DNA from: Lytechinus variegatus
Taxonomy: Eukaryota > Echinodermata > Echinoidea > Temnopleuroida > Toxopneustidae
DNA: 64,000 bases
Assembly (NCBI RefSeq): GCF_018143015.1
Contig: NC_054748.1
Span: forward strand, 13,816,967 to 13,880,966
Direction of reading: 5' to 3'
In this document: in pieces, positions 46,831 to 56,935 of the stretch
Position numbering within the stretch: position 1 is the first letter of the stretch
Layout of the letters: every line of letters begins with the position of its first letter
The notes under the pieces: generated by a model
Databases searched by the model: none
What the model was told of the DNA's origin: nothing
What the model saw: the letters and a program-made list of their open reading frames with translations, nothing else
Program-made: the position numbers and the translations under genes

Positions 46831-48934
46831 CTCAAATTAATATCCCTTTCTTACGATAAAAGTAATCCAGTACCAGAAAATGTATATCATTCGGCGCACA
46901 ACTTAAGGAAGTCAGCTGTGTCCGCACCGTACAAAGCGAATACTTTACAAATGGTATATAGGCTACCGGCTTGTGCGACCTACATTCACGTGGAGTAAAA
47001 TATACATGTGTACACAGTACGTGTGCACTCGTGAACATTGACAAAAGATTTCGTAATGGGTCACCCTATTTGCATTAAGTATTGCATCGAATTTCCGTAC
47101 ACAAACAAGACAAAGCAACGTCGACCAGACAGACTGCAGATCAAATACTAGTATCCAAGGACCCTCCCCATTGGTATTAGTGTGCACGCTGCCGTCATAA
47201 GCATAAGTCACTTTTGATTTGATTTGATTTATTTCCACATAAGCATATACAAGAGTAATCATTTTTTCTTAGCATAACGTACAAGCAAATGATACAATTA
47301 ATAACATATATATATATACAATCTAATACAAATATATATATACCTGATAATTTTTTTTACTGTAAAAAAATAAATATAGCAGAATAAAATCATAATACAT
47401 TTCAAATGTGGGAGACCTTTATCTTAAGCTTAGAGCTTGAAATAATTGATGAAGGCCTCAAAAGGACAGGGGGAGGAAAATCAGACAAACAGTGCAATAA
47501 CTTAGATCTTTAATGGGAGAATTTTTCCTATGTATTCCGAAAAAGGGCAGAATCAGTTAGGCCTTTTACTTTAAACAAAATAAAATTGCTAAAATTACCC
47601 GGATAGTGACTACTATTAATCTGAGTTGTTATGGCTACCCCACAACGTGCATTCATCTTTGAATTCTACTTGGTTCGTGTTTCTACCTGCTTCATTTAGG
47701 CTGTTACTAGGGTTACCCTAGGCAAGCTGAATCTCTATTTTATAACCTACCCCTTTTATTATACTGTCAAATCATTTATTCTTAAGTTAAGTTACACCCA
47801 TTGTAAATATGTTACTTACTATGTAAAGGGGCCCTGTTAACAAGCTGTGCTTCACTGGGGTCCCAAACCTATCATTCTGAGTTCTATGATGTTGTATTCT
47901 GTACTATTGTTTGTGTTTGATATGGTTTGAAATAAATACTATACTACTATACTATTTTCTACGGTGCATCTTATTTTGTAAATATCTGTAATGTATTTAT
48001 ATTACAGTACACATAATAAATTATTGATTTGATTTGATAAACGGATCCTTACTTGCATAGATTAAGAAATATCCTTTAAAGTCAAAACAAATCTTCAAAT
48101 ACAAAGGCATATAATCACTTTATAATATTTTACTTTTTATTGTGAATATTGATCAAGATAATAAAATTTGTCGTAAACAATTTTGCATCCCTTTATTGAA
48201 TAAACAAAAATGTTTGATTTGTTTTTAAGTCACAGAGATTTAACCAGGGAGATGAAAGTTATTTCTACCTCCCTGCCATTTCCCTGATATAACCATTTGG
48301 TTCAATATATACCCCACACTCGATCCCTAAAAGCGTGGCCTATTCTTATTGTTCACTTTTATATTGACGAAATTTGAAATATCAGCAGGTATAGCCAGCC
48401 AGAGGTGAGATTGTCTAATGTCAACTGGCCTGGGTCCTGTAACAACAATGTTAGCGATTGATCGTAAGCTTGATTGTAGTCAATGCTATCAGTTGTAAAG
48501 ATATTGGTTGTTTTAAGCTTGTGTTATGACTCCCGGAGCTCTGTACGTCTTTTTCCTCTTCTTCTGTTTTGGATCTTACTAAAGCTTCGCTTCTGAGTCG
48601 GTCTAGCCTGTGTTTCCTCTGATCTGTTGATTCTTACAGTGATTTCGGCTGGGAACGATTTTTTGGGGGGTGGGGGTGCTGAAATTAATTTGACACAAGC
48701 CAAAAAAAGGAAAGAAAAAAAGTTTTCAACACAAAATGTTTGTTTTTTACATACATTTCTCAAATTGTACACGCCCACCGTGACCAGAATTCCAGGGGCT
48801 CCTGCCATTGGAAAATAATACACGCAGCACCTCCGCTTCCCAGGGCCATGTGATTTTCTAGCCAAGTTAAACTGCAGTAATAATTAGTATATTCAAAGCC
48901 ATTTTCTGAACAACTGAAAAAAAACCTGACTTAC
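46831..48934. other. Between two UGT first exons; no exons 2-4 found
   Basis: 2.1 kb scanned for the conserved constant-exon words (NDFVEG, LPQNDLL, HGGANG, LNFIQRE) on the minus strand; none is present. It holds short AT runs, a LINE-like 3' fragment and a GC-poor spacer. The promoter of gene B exon 1 should lie close to 46831-47000. Confidence 0.7.
47690..47955 (+). repeat. Possible LINE 3' end fragment
   Basis: Body with ATGTAAAGGGGCCCTGTTAA and CACTGGGGTCCCAAACC, ending TGAAATAAATACTATACTAC. This is the pattern of non-LTR retrotransposon 3' ends with a short simple tail. Confidence 0.45.
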
Positions 48935-49822
48935 CTTTGGTAATGCTTTTGGTGATTTAACTGTGATCCCGCCAATAGATACAAAGTTAGGCGTGATGGG
49001 CTGAGCGAAATCAAAAGCCCAGCTACCCTGTGACAACCAAAGCTGAGCTTTACCTAGAAGCTGGTCGATTGTCAGATCAGTTCTGATGTTGTGGTCCTTC
49101 TGGATTTGCCTGAGTGGCCGCCTCATGACGTATGTGGCAATTGGCTCTGTGATGAAACGCGTCAAAATATTGGTAGTCCTTTGAAAGAATGTCATCTGGT
49201 CGGTTAAGGTTAACATCACGCTGAAAGGGACGTAAGAAGATGGAGCAGGGATACCGAAAGTGTCTTCATTGAAGGTCGGTGCCCTGCGGAGAGGGGTCAT
49301 CGCAACGAAAGGAACGTCCAGGTATTCTGCAAGCAAGCAATCACAACCAACCAGGGGCATGGTGATGATCAGATCAAACCGCTCTGCCTTGAGTCGATCA
49401 AGAACCTCCTGGTCTTCGAAAAGTCGAAGGCAACCTTCGGAGAACTTCGGAAAGTTCTCTTGCATCGTGCTAAGAATGTCTCTGACAGATCCCTGGCTTA
49501 AACTAAGAAGGATCGCCTGAAGACCCGCGACTATCTCCTCCATCTCTTCCTTTGTTCTGGTTGTCTTGAAAAAGATCTTCCCGGTGACAGCTTCTTCAGT
49601 GAGACCCTTGGTCACCTTATACTGAGGGGCCAGGAGAATAACTTCATGCCCGCGTTCTACCAGGGGTTCCGTGATAGCTGAAAACAGAATATGCTGACTA
49701 ACGCTGTTCATAACCATCGTCATAGCAAGCATTATCTTGGCTCCTGATACAACGGGTGTAGAAATAAGTCCCGAGCAAAGGACAGCTGCAAATAGTATGG
49801 CAATTGTTGAAAATTTCGCCAT
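48935..49822 (-). CDS. UGT alternative first exon (variable exon C)
   Basis: 888 nt, 296 residues from ATG (MAKFSTIAIL) to ALPK, then donor GTAAGT in phase 0. It has a signal peptide (1-27) and H44 at the catalytic position, M155 at the usual aspartate position, D161, and the same length as gene B exon 1. No break is visible. It has no constant exons before the next first exon (46830), so it must either splice to 42951 and onward or be unable to give a full enzyme. The codon structure is intact, which argues for use. An in-frame stretch upstream to 49846 lacks ATG. Confidence 0.85.
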
Positions 49823-49997
49823 TTTTGTGTTCTCACAATCACTCAATATATAGGCATGCTATACACAAGAGCAGACATGCAGAGAGGGAACAATATATAC
49901 AGTAATAAACGCCATGCGATATATGCCTATAGGTCAAGTTCCACGCATGAAAAGGTCAAGTCACACAACCTCAGATACTCTGATTTTGGCATGTGAT
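49823..49997 (-). promoter_or_regulatory. Proximal upstream region of UGT exon C
   Basis: On the minus strand, TATATATTG (about 20-30 bp before the start codon) and another TATATATTG further up are the only TATA-like words. Weak evidence. Confidence 0.2.
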
Positions 49998-50868
49998 CCG
50001 GGGGGGGGGGGCACTAACATTGACAAGTGGATACCATGCGCGATGAAAAAACACGTAAAAATTATATCTTTTTCAAGGAAGGGCACGTTAAGTACGTAAC
50101 GTGACAAGGGTGTCAAAAACACAAAAATATTGAAAAAAGGCATCTATTTCGCTCGAAAAAATATACGTGTTTAGGGTCAAATATGCGGGGATGATAAAAA
50201 AAATCAGAATGTTTTATATAGGATGTCCTTTTTGCCCCCAACACTACGGAGTCCGATCTGCTCGAGGTGTGGAAGGTGGGGCCGTACTAAACCAAAATAA
50301 TGGTGTTTAAAAGTAAAACAGACGACCGACGGACCCGTGACATAACAATAAAATATCGCTGTACTTGTTTTGGGGTTCATTTCAGGGAATACTTTCCAAA
50401 TTGTTTTGTTTCCGATACTTGAAGGGGTGCATTTTCAGAATATGGAAAATACATCACTGTACTTGTTTAGGGGCTCAACGTCTGGTAATACTTGCCTATA
50501 TAATATGTTTCCAGTACTTGCTAAGGGTATAGGGTTTCACACGCCAAAAAGGGGGCATTTTCCCCTTACAGTACGATTTGCGCGAGGTGGGGCTGTATTA
50601 AACCCAATGATGTAGGTAAGTAGGTAAAGGTAAAACCGACGACAGTCGTCGTCCGTGCATCGCTGTTTAGGGGTTCCATTCAGGGAATACTTGCCAAGAG
50701 TAACGTTTTATTTCCAGTACTTGTTAAGGGTAAGGATTCAGACGCCAACACTTGTTAAGGGGTGTATATTTTCAGACTATGGAAAATACGTGTTTAGTGT
50801 GCTTCTCGAGACCCCATGGTCGCGCATGGTATCCACTCGTCCGATGGAAGTGCCCCCCCCCCCCCGGG
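49998..50868. mobile_element. CCGGGG-ended MITE, GACGAGTGGATACC family (copy 2)
   Basis: About 870 bp, the longest copy. Left GACAAGTGGATACCATGCGC and right GCGCATGGTATCCACTCGTC are inverted. The interior has four to five tandem-like TACTTGTTAAGGGT/TTCAGGGAATACTT units, more than in copy 1, so copy length varies by unit number. Confidence 0.75.
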
Positions 50869-51273
50869 CATCAATTCTAGTATCGCATGTTCAAAGGTGA
50901 AATCTTGCTCCGGAAAGTGCCAAGGCGAACGTAAAATGATCACACTGGGAAACGTGAAAGGCAGGAAATTAATTGGGAAAGAAATGAAAATAGGATATAA
51001 TAGGAAAAAGCACAGGGTCCACTCAAACTCATGGCTTTCAATCAATAAATTGAGAACAAATACATTTTCCCAGGTCAGTACATTCGGACCTATACTTATC
51101 TTCTTATGGTTAGACAATTGTGATATCGTCTATTCCGGTCGAGACTTTTCTCAAATTGCTCGCCCAAGCGTCATCGACGTCTTATATGGCAAACTTTTCA
51201 GCATCATTCACCGGCAAGCGCTATTTATATTGTCATGCCTCGACACATGTTCGATATGCTAATCGTGCCATGA
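50869..51273. other. Intergenic, no gene seen
   Basis: A frame of 148 codons crosses from the element end into this stretch without protein resemblance. Confidence 0.4.
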
Positions 51274-51875
51274 AAGGAAAAGTCCACCCCAACAAAAACT
51301 TGATTTGAATAAAAAGAGAAAAATTCAACAAGCATAACACTGAAAATTTCATCAAAATCGGATGTAAAATAAGAAAGTTATGACATTTTTAAGTTTCGCT
51401 TCATTTCACAAAATAGTTATATGCACATCTCGGTCGGTATGCAAATAAGAGAGTTGATGATGTCACTCACTCACTATATCTTTTGTTTTTTTATTGTTTG
51501 AAATATGAAATATTTTGATTTTCTCGTCATTGTCATGTGAAATGAGGTTTCATTCCTCCCTGAACACGTGGAATTCCATTATTTTAACATTTTGTGCTTC
51601 AGCCAAGGAGGTCCTAATCATCAAATTCGTAAAAATTAAAATATCGTATAATTCAAACAATAAAAAACAAAAGAAATAGTGAGTGACATCATCGACTCTC
51701 TCATTTGGATGTCACTGGCTCTTTCATAATAACTATTTTGTTAAAAATAAGCGAAACTTTGAAATGTCATAACTTTCTTATTTTACATCCGATTTTGATG
51801 AAATCTTCAGCATTGTGCTTGTCTGATTTTCTCTATTGATTCAAATCAACATTTTTCTGAGGTGGACTTGACCTT
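51274..51875. mobile_element. Fold-back MITE, AAGGTCAAGTCCACC family (copy 2, inverted)
   Basis: Left AAGGAAAAGTCCACCCCAAC matches the right end of copy 1, and right GAGGTGGACTTGACCTT matches its left end. Interior about 90% similar to 43891-44490. Confidence 0.85.
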
Positions 51876-52019
51876 TAAGCATGTTAAGTGGGCTGTTAAA
51901 TTTTGCTCAAAAACATTCTTTATCAACAATCAAGTGCGTAAGGTAGCCACTTTTCAGCTTTGTCTTGAAAATGATAATTTAGATGAGAAAAACACTTATA
52001 TAGGATATAAATTATTCGG

Positions 52020-52445
52020 TTCCCGGAGGGGCCACTTACATTGACGAGTGGATACCATGCGCGACCCCCAAAATACGTAAAAAGGATGTCTTTTTTAAGA
52101 TAGGGCACGTTAAGTACGTTACTTAATGAGGGTGTCAAAAACACTAAAATAACGAAAAAAGGTATCTATTTCGATAGGAATGCTACGTCTTTAGGGTCAA
52201 ATTTGCGAGGATATTAAAACAAAACTAAAATGTTTTATATGTACTTTTTGTCCCAACTTTCAACACATTGTGCCCCAGCATACTAAGGCATTCCCTTTTC
52301 CCGCCACTGGGGGTATTGTAAAAAGGAAAGAAAATGTCCTCGGTTCGCACTATACTTAGGGTTTCAGTGTACTGTTTTAAGGTGTGTGCATTTCTGAAAT
52401 TGATTGCCATATGTGACCCCACCCCCCCCCCCCTTCATTCCCGGC
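52020..52445. mobile_element. GACGAGTGGATACC family MITE (copy 3, right side decayed)
   Basis: Left ACATTGACGAGTGGATACCA is well preserved. The right part has only GGTGTGTGCATTTCTGAAAT, a C run and TTCATTCCCGG, without the CGCGCATGG palindrome partner. Confidence 0.6.
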
Positions 52446-54085
52446 ACCTAGCTATGGGTAAAAAATAAATGCATATAAGACAGAAATATTAAGAAACATG
52501 GAAAAGGGAAGAAAAGTATGTGAAAAGGGAGATAGGCCTAAAAGGAAATAAGGTTTTTGTCGATTTATCGATAGGTCCTCGATGAATAATGTTAAATACT
52601 TCGACATGCTCCGACGCGGTTCCGACAAGTTTGGTCCAGGACACTGACGCAATAACGCATCTTACTACAAACCGAGTGATCGAGTGTCAATGGAAATGGA
52701 TAATATCTTTGATCGGACTGGGGTGGTTTTGTTGGTGTGAATGAGACCCCAAAGCCACTATACCAGTACAATACACCAGACGGTGGACTGTACTGTTTCC
52801 AGAAGAAGAATAAGCGCCTCGTGTATTTTCGACCCAATATAGAAACTCAATTCAAAGGTTTGGTATCCCTAGTAGGTATCGATTGATTGCAAGCCCCTTC
52901 CTTACGAAGTATCGATTTGTTTTTTTTTAACTTTTGTTCCGCGGTTTAGTCCCCGAGTTCCTTGCAAAGTATAACACACCGTTTATAGCATTAGATGTGA
53001 GTACACGCAGTGACAATGTTAACATGGATATGTTCCTTGTAAGATTGCTAAATTTTAGCTGAGAATATTATCAACACATCCCTAATTGGAAATATTTCGC
53101 AAGTTCAGAGTGAGGATATTAAGCATCTTGATTTAGTATGGTAAGTTTATTAATTATTAAAAATAACTTTGGCAGAATACTTGCTCCTTCTATCAGGGTG
53201 GTTGGCCTGAGTATTTGGTTATGTAGATTCGATGCAGGTAATATCCTTTTCTCGTTCATATTTCATTTTTTAAATCAATGACAATTATACTTCACTTTAG
53301 ATTCTTGCAGTTTATGAAGGGTCTGAAAGTATGCTATTAAAGCTATTGTAATACAAATTGTAGTTTCGACATGTTCGAAGAGTCTTCTTTTTGGGGGGGG
53401 GGTTATCTTTTAGCGGCTTTTCAGTCGCCAAATATGACTATTGAAGCCAAGCATCCCAATTTGTGTTGTTTCGATTCTGATCTGGGCAGGCCGGCCTTGG
53501 CCTCGTCTTACGGTTGATCCAATCAACCTCGACTATATGAAATTCCATCGATGCCATAATTTTTTCTCAGTACAAGAAATTTGCACAACTTTCTTTGAAA
53601 GCAAAAGAAAACACACACACACACACACTGAATTTAAAAAAATGAATATTTGACTTTCACATCATAATTTTAGAAACATATTTTGAAACAAACATGCATT
53701 TTAGAAACTGACGTTGCTGGATTTCCATAATTGTCATGGTTGTGGTTGATCGGGTTAAGGGGGGGGGGGGGTAAACCCCCACCCTTCGGCTGCCAAGTGA
53801 AAAAAAATAAATATGACGTACATTTTGCATTTTGAACCCAACACCAAATTACCTTCATTTTATAGTCAACCTTTGTTTTGCTTGTCAAGTTTCTTGGTAC
53901 CGAAATGACAATCATTTTGTATAGTGAAGCCCCTCTCGTTTTTGCTTGTCCGCCCCTGGAACCCTATTCAAATTGTTCCAAAGACGGGACAAAGAAAAGT
54001 TCTATAGTCAGCTCTTGTCTTCTAAGAAGCTTTTCCGACCATTAATTTTAATCGTGTAAAGCGAAAAGGTTTCTCGATATCCTAC
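52446..54085. other. Intergenic, no gene seen
   Basis: G-run remnants near 53390 and 53760 next to GTAAACCCCCACCC look like element ends. A (CA)n run lies at 53611-53629. No coding exon recognised. Confidence 0.5.
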
Positions 54086-54089
54086 TCTA

Positions 54090-54770
54090 GGGGCCTTTTC
54101 ACACGTTAATCTTGAATCATCATTGTAATGATGATTAATTGCAATTCGTCTTTAGAATCATCGTACCTTTCACACGGTAAATTCGTACGGTAATTTCACT
54201 GAGTGAAACCTAATACCCCTTTCATAAACCCCATTAAAATGAATTAGGCGGCTAATAGCAGCATAATTTGGTCGTAAAATTGGAGGAGGACAAGAGTTAT
54301 CCGCATTACTCTGATGCTGCTATTATCCGCATAATAGCAGCATCGGGACAAGATTTTGAGTTTATGAACGCATTTCCAAATAATGCGGATAATTGCCATG
54401 GTGCGGTCACAAGGTCACCCTTTTCCAACACAACCGCATCGGAGGGGGCGTGCATGTCCAGTTGTCATGGCGATTATCCGCCTTTTTCAGGACGGGCGCT
54501 CGTAAAAATAATGCGGCTTATTTTCGGAGTTTATGAACGCAATTTTTATTGAATTATCCGCATTACTCTTAGGCGGCTAATTGGAGGATAGGTTTATGAA
54601 AAGGGTATAACTGGAATTCACCTCTGGAGTAGAATTTGATTTCGTGATTGTAATAAGGGTTCGTGATTTTAGTTTGGTTTCACACGCGCTGAAAATTCGT
54701 CATTAGCCTTATCTGGAATCATCATTCAAATTACGATTTTTTTATCGTGTGAAATCTCGTTAATAATAGT
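54090..54770. mobile_element. Possible outer element with TTTCACACG ends, hosting a MITE
   Basis: CCTTTTCACACGTTAATC and GAATCATCATTGTAAT at the left are partly mirrored by GGAATCATCATTCAAATT and ATCGTGTGAAATCTCG at the right. It is interrupted by 54214-54607. Ends and duplication not settled. Confidence 0.4.
54214..54607. mobile_element. MITE with TAA target duplication (PIF/Harbinger-like)
   Basis: Left TACCCCTTTCATAAACC and right GGTTTATGAAAAGGGTA are inverted and flanked by TAA on both sides (54211-54213, 54608-54610). Interior words GGCGGCTAAT and TTATCCGCATTACTCT recur. Confidence 0.8.
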
Positions 54771-54879
54771 TTTTAACAGACGTTGATAATGAATATGGGT
54801 GTCATTGTGCCATCTTCGAGCTCTCTAGTCTCTACATCAAGAGTAACTTTTTAATTGCTTGAGACTTTATGCACAGTCA

Positions 54880-55235
54880 GACCGATGAGACCCGATGTCA
54901 TGCTAACCACACCTATTACGTTATCTCCAATGACATACTATCGGTCGGTTTGTTGGAGTCGGTTTCGGTTACAGTCACGCCAACCATGCCAACGAAACCG
55001 ACTCCAGACCGATCAAAGCTATGACGTTATTACCAATGACATGTCATCGGTCGGTTTGGAGTCGGTTTCGGTTACAGTCACACCAACGAAACCGACTCTA
55101 TACCGATCAAAGCTATTGCGTTATTTCCAATGACCATTGGTTGGTTTGGAGTCGGTGTCGGTTACAGTCACACCAGCGAAACCGACCCCAAACCGATCAA
55201 ATCTATTACATTAATACCGTCGGTGTGACTGAACA
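54880..55235. repeat. Tandem repeat of about 95-106 bp with internal palindrome
   Basis: Three units, each with CCAATGACAT, CGGTCGGTTTGGAGTCGG, TTTCGGTTACAGTCACACC and AACGAAACCGACTC. The CGGTTT...AAACCG words pair within a unit, so each unit can form a hairpin. Confidence 0.85.
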
Positions 55236-55304
55236 TTAGAACCATTGATACAATTATGATTAGAATGCATTGACAAAGGTTTATTTTCTTTTATTTGATC
55301 CAAT

Positions 55305-55905
55305 GCCAATTCGTCAAATTGCCAACTCGTCTACTTTCATTTGGTCTATCGGTTCGTCCAATATCCACATGGTCTTTTTGCCATTTCGTTCCCTCACCAT
55401 TTCGTCTAATAACCAGTTGGTGCAATAGCCATTTAGTTCATATATCATTTGGTCTAATCAGACTAAGGGGGTGTTGCAAGAAAATATTTGCAATCAATCG
55501 CAAATATTCTGTTCCAATTTCACAGTTGATTGATCACATTTAACTTTAGCAAATCAGATTACACTCCTTGTTTCATGGAGCAGATATTATCAATCAATCG
55601 CAACTTTGCCATTAATTGCACGGCATATGCTTGATTTCTGGAACGGAAATAGACTTGCAATTGATCGCAAATTTCTTGCAGTGCCTCATAAGGGTTAATT
55701 GGGCAAAATGAATGAAAGTAAAACGAATATTAGACCAACTGGTTATGAGACGAAAGACGAGCTGGTGATTAGACGAAGTGACGATTGTATCAAAAGGTCA
55801 TTCGACCAAATGGACGAAATTTTGATGTACGGTATGGCATTAGACTAAATGAAGGTAGACCATTTGGTGAGTGGGCGAGTTGGCAGTGAACGAATTTGCA
55901 ATTTA
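55305..55905. mobile_element. Fold-back element with arms of CATTTGGTCTAAT-type repeats
   Basis: The left arm (55305-55456) is a run of CCAATTCGTC, CATTTGGTC and CATTTCGTCTAATAACCAG words. The right arm (55720-55905) is the same in inverted form (CTGGTTATGAGACGAAA, GACCAAATGGACGAAA). The loop holds a second MITE. Confidence 0.75.
55465..55680. mobile_element. GTGTTGCAAGAAA MITE nested in the fold-back loop
   Basis: Left GTGTTGCAAGAAAATATTTG and right CGCAAATTTCTTGCAGTGCC are inverted, with TTGCAATCAATCGCAAATA near both ends. Looks related in style to the CCGTTGCAGAAAGAG family. Confidence 0.6.
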
Positions 55906-56124
55906 CCATTGAAAATGACAATATGTGATTTGGAATTCGGTGATGGTGCTGGTGGCAGCGGCGGGGGCACTAATCATATTGCCACCCCTTGCATTAAACC
56001 CTAACTTGAGTTTACAATTTTTTCTTTATCTAAAGAACTTTATGGATAGCTCCACAAAATATCATTTTTCTTTACAATCAATGCTTTAAAAAAATCCAAC
56101 AAAATGGTAGCAGGGTCAGGAGTC

Positions 56125-56261
56125 CCGTTGCAGAAAGAGTTGCGTTTAAACGCAAGCCAAAAAATCAATTGCAAGTCCCAAATGCGCGCTGTTGATTGGT
56201 TGAAAATCAAGTTGCGCATGATTTTTAGAGTTGCGATCGATTGCAACTCTTTCTGCAACGG
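56125..56261. mobile_element. CCGTTGCAGAAAGAGTTGC fold-back MITE (copy 2)
   Basis: 137 bp, inverted ends as in copy 1 at 44829. The two ends are almost perfectly complementary here. Confidence 0.8.
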
Positions 56262-56935
56262 GCCTCCAGGATCACCCAACTGCCCAATGGCAACAGACCG
56301 AGCGGCGCTACTTTGTAGGGGGGGGTGGCAAGGGCGGGGTTTCCGTCCCTCTTTGATTGTCTAAGAAGTGAAAATGAGATCTAGGAAAGGAACAAATTAA
56401 AGAAAATACTTGATACTTGATGAAGTAATCACTTTGGCAGCTCATAAAGGAAGCTGGGATGGTGAAGTCAGTCACTGGAAGGAGTGTCATGATGTGCAGG
56501 AATAGTGATGGATAGCAATTTGTAAATAATGTAATATCATGATTATTTTTCAATAAGAACAGAATTACTTATATGAAAAAAAATGTTTTCTCGTAATCGG
56601 TAGAGTTAAAAATCATTAATTGCTGTTGCTTGTTAAAGGTTGTTCGTTAATTGTTTCTTAATAGTCACTGATTCGTTCTTAATTTAGTTAAGCAACATAT
56701 AATGCTATTTTATTCATCATTCTCTGCTTTCATTTCCCTCATAACAGAATACTCCAGCCTCGTTATAAAGGACATAAGAGATAGTAGATGTGAATTTTGT
56801 CATCGGTGGAGAATCGTGCTACTCAGAGTGTCGAGTTGTCGGGGTTCGCAACCGAACGCACTTGGAAACCAGAGACAAAAACATTAACACACCGATACTC
56901 ATACCACAGACTGGCCAGGATATTATTTTTTGAAA
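56262..56935 (+). other. Upstream region of the sulfotransferase-like gene
   Basis: No exon recognised. The leader just before the start is AT-rich and lacks a clear promoter motif; an upstream untranslated exon cannot be excluded. Confidence 0.4.

Noticed and set aside
46831-48934. A private set of constant exons for UGT exon C
   Set aside because: I searched the minus strand by eye for the conserved words NDFVEG, WLPQ, HGGANG and NFIQRE and found none.
50816-51262. 148-codon frame spanning a MITE end
   Set aside because: It starts inside the terminal repeat of a transposon copy and has no protein resemblance.
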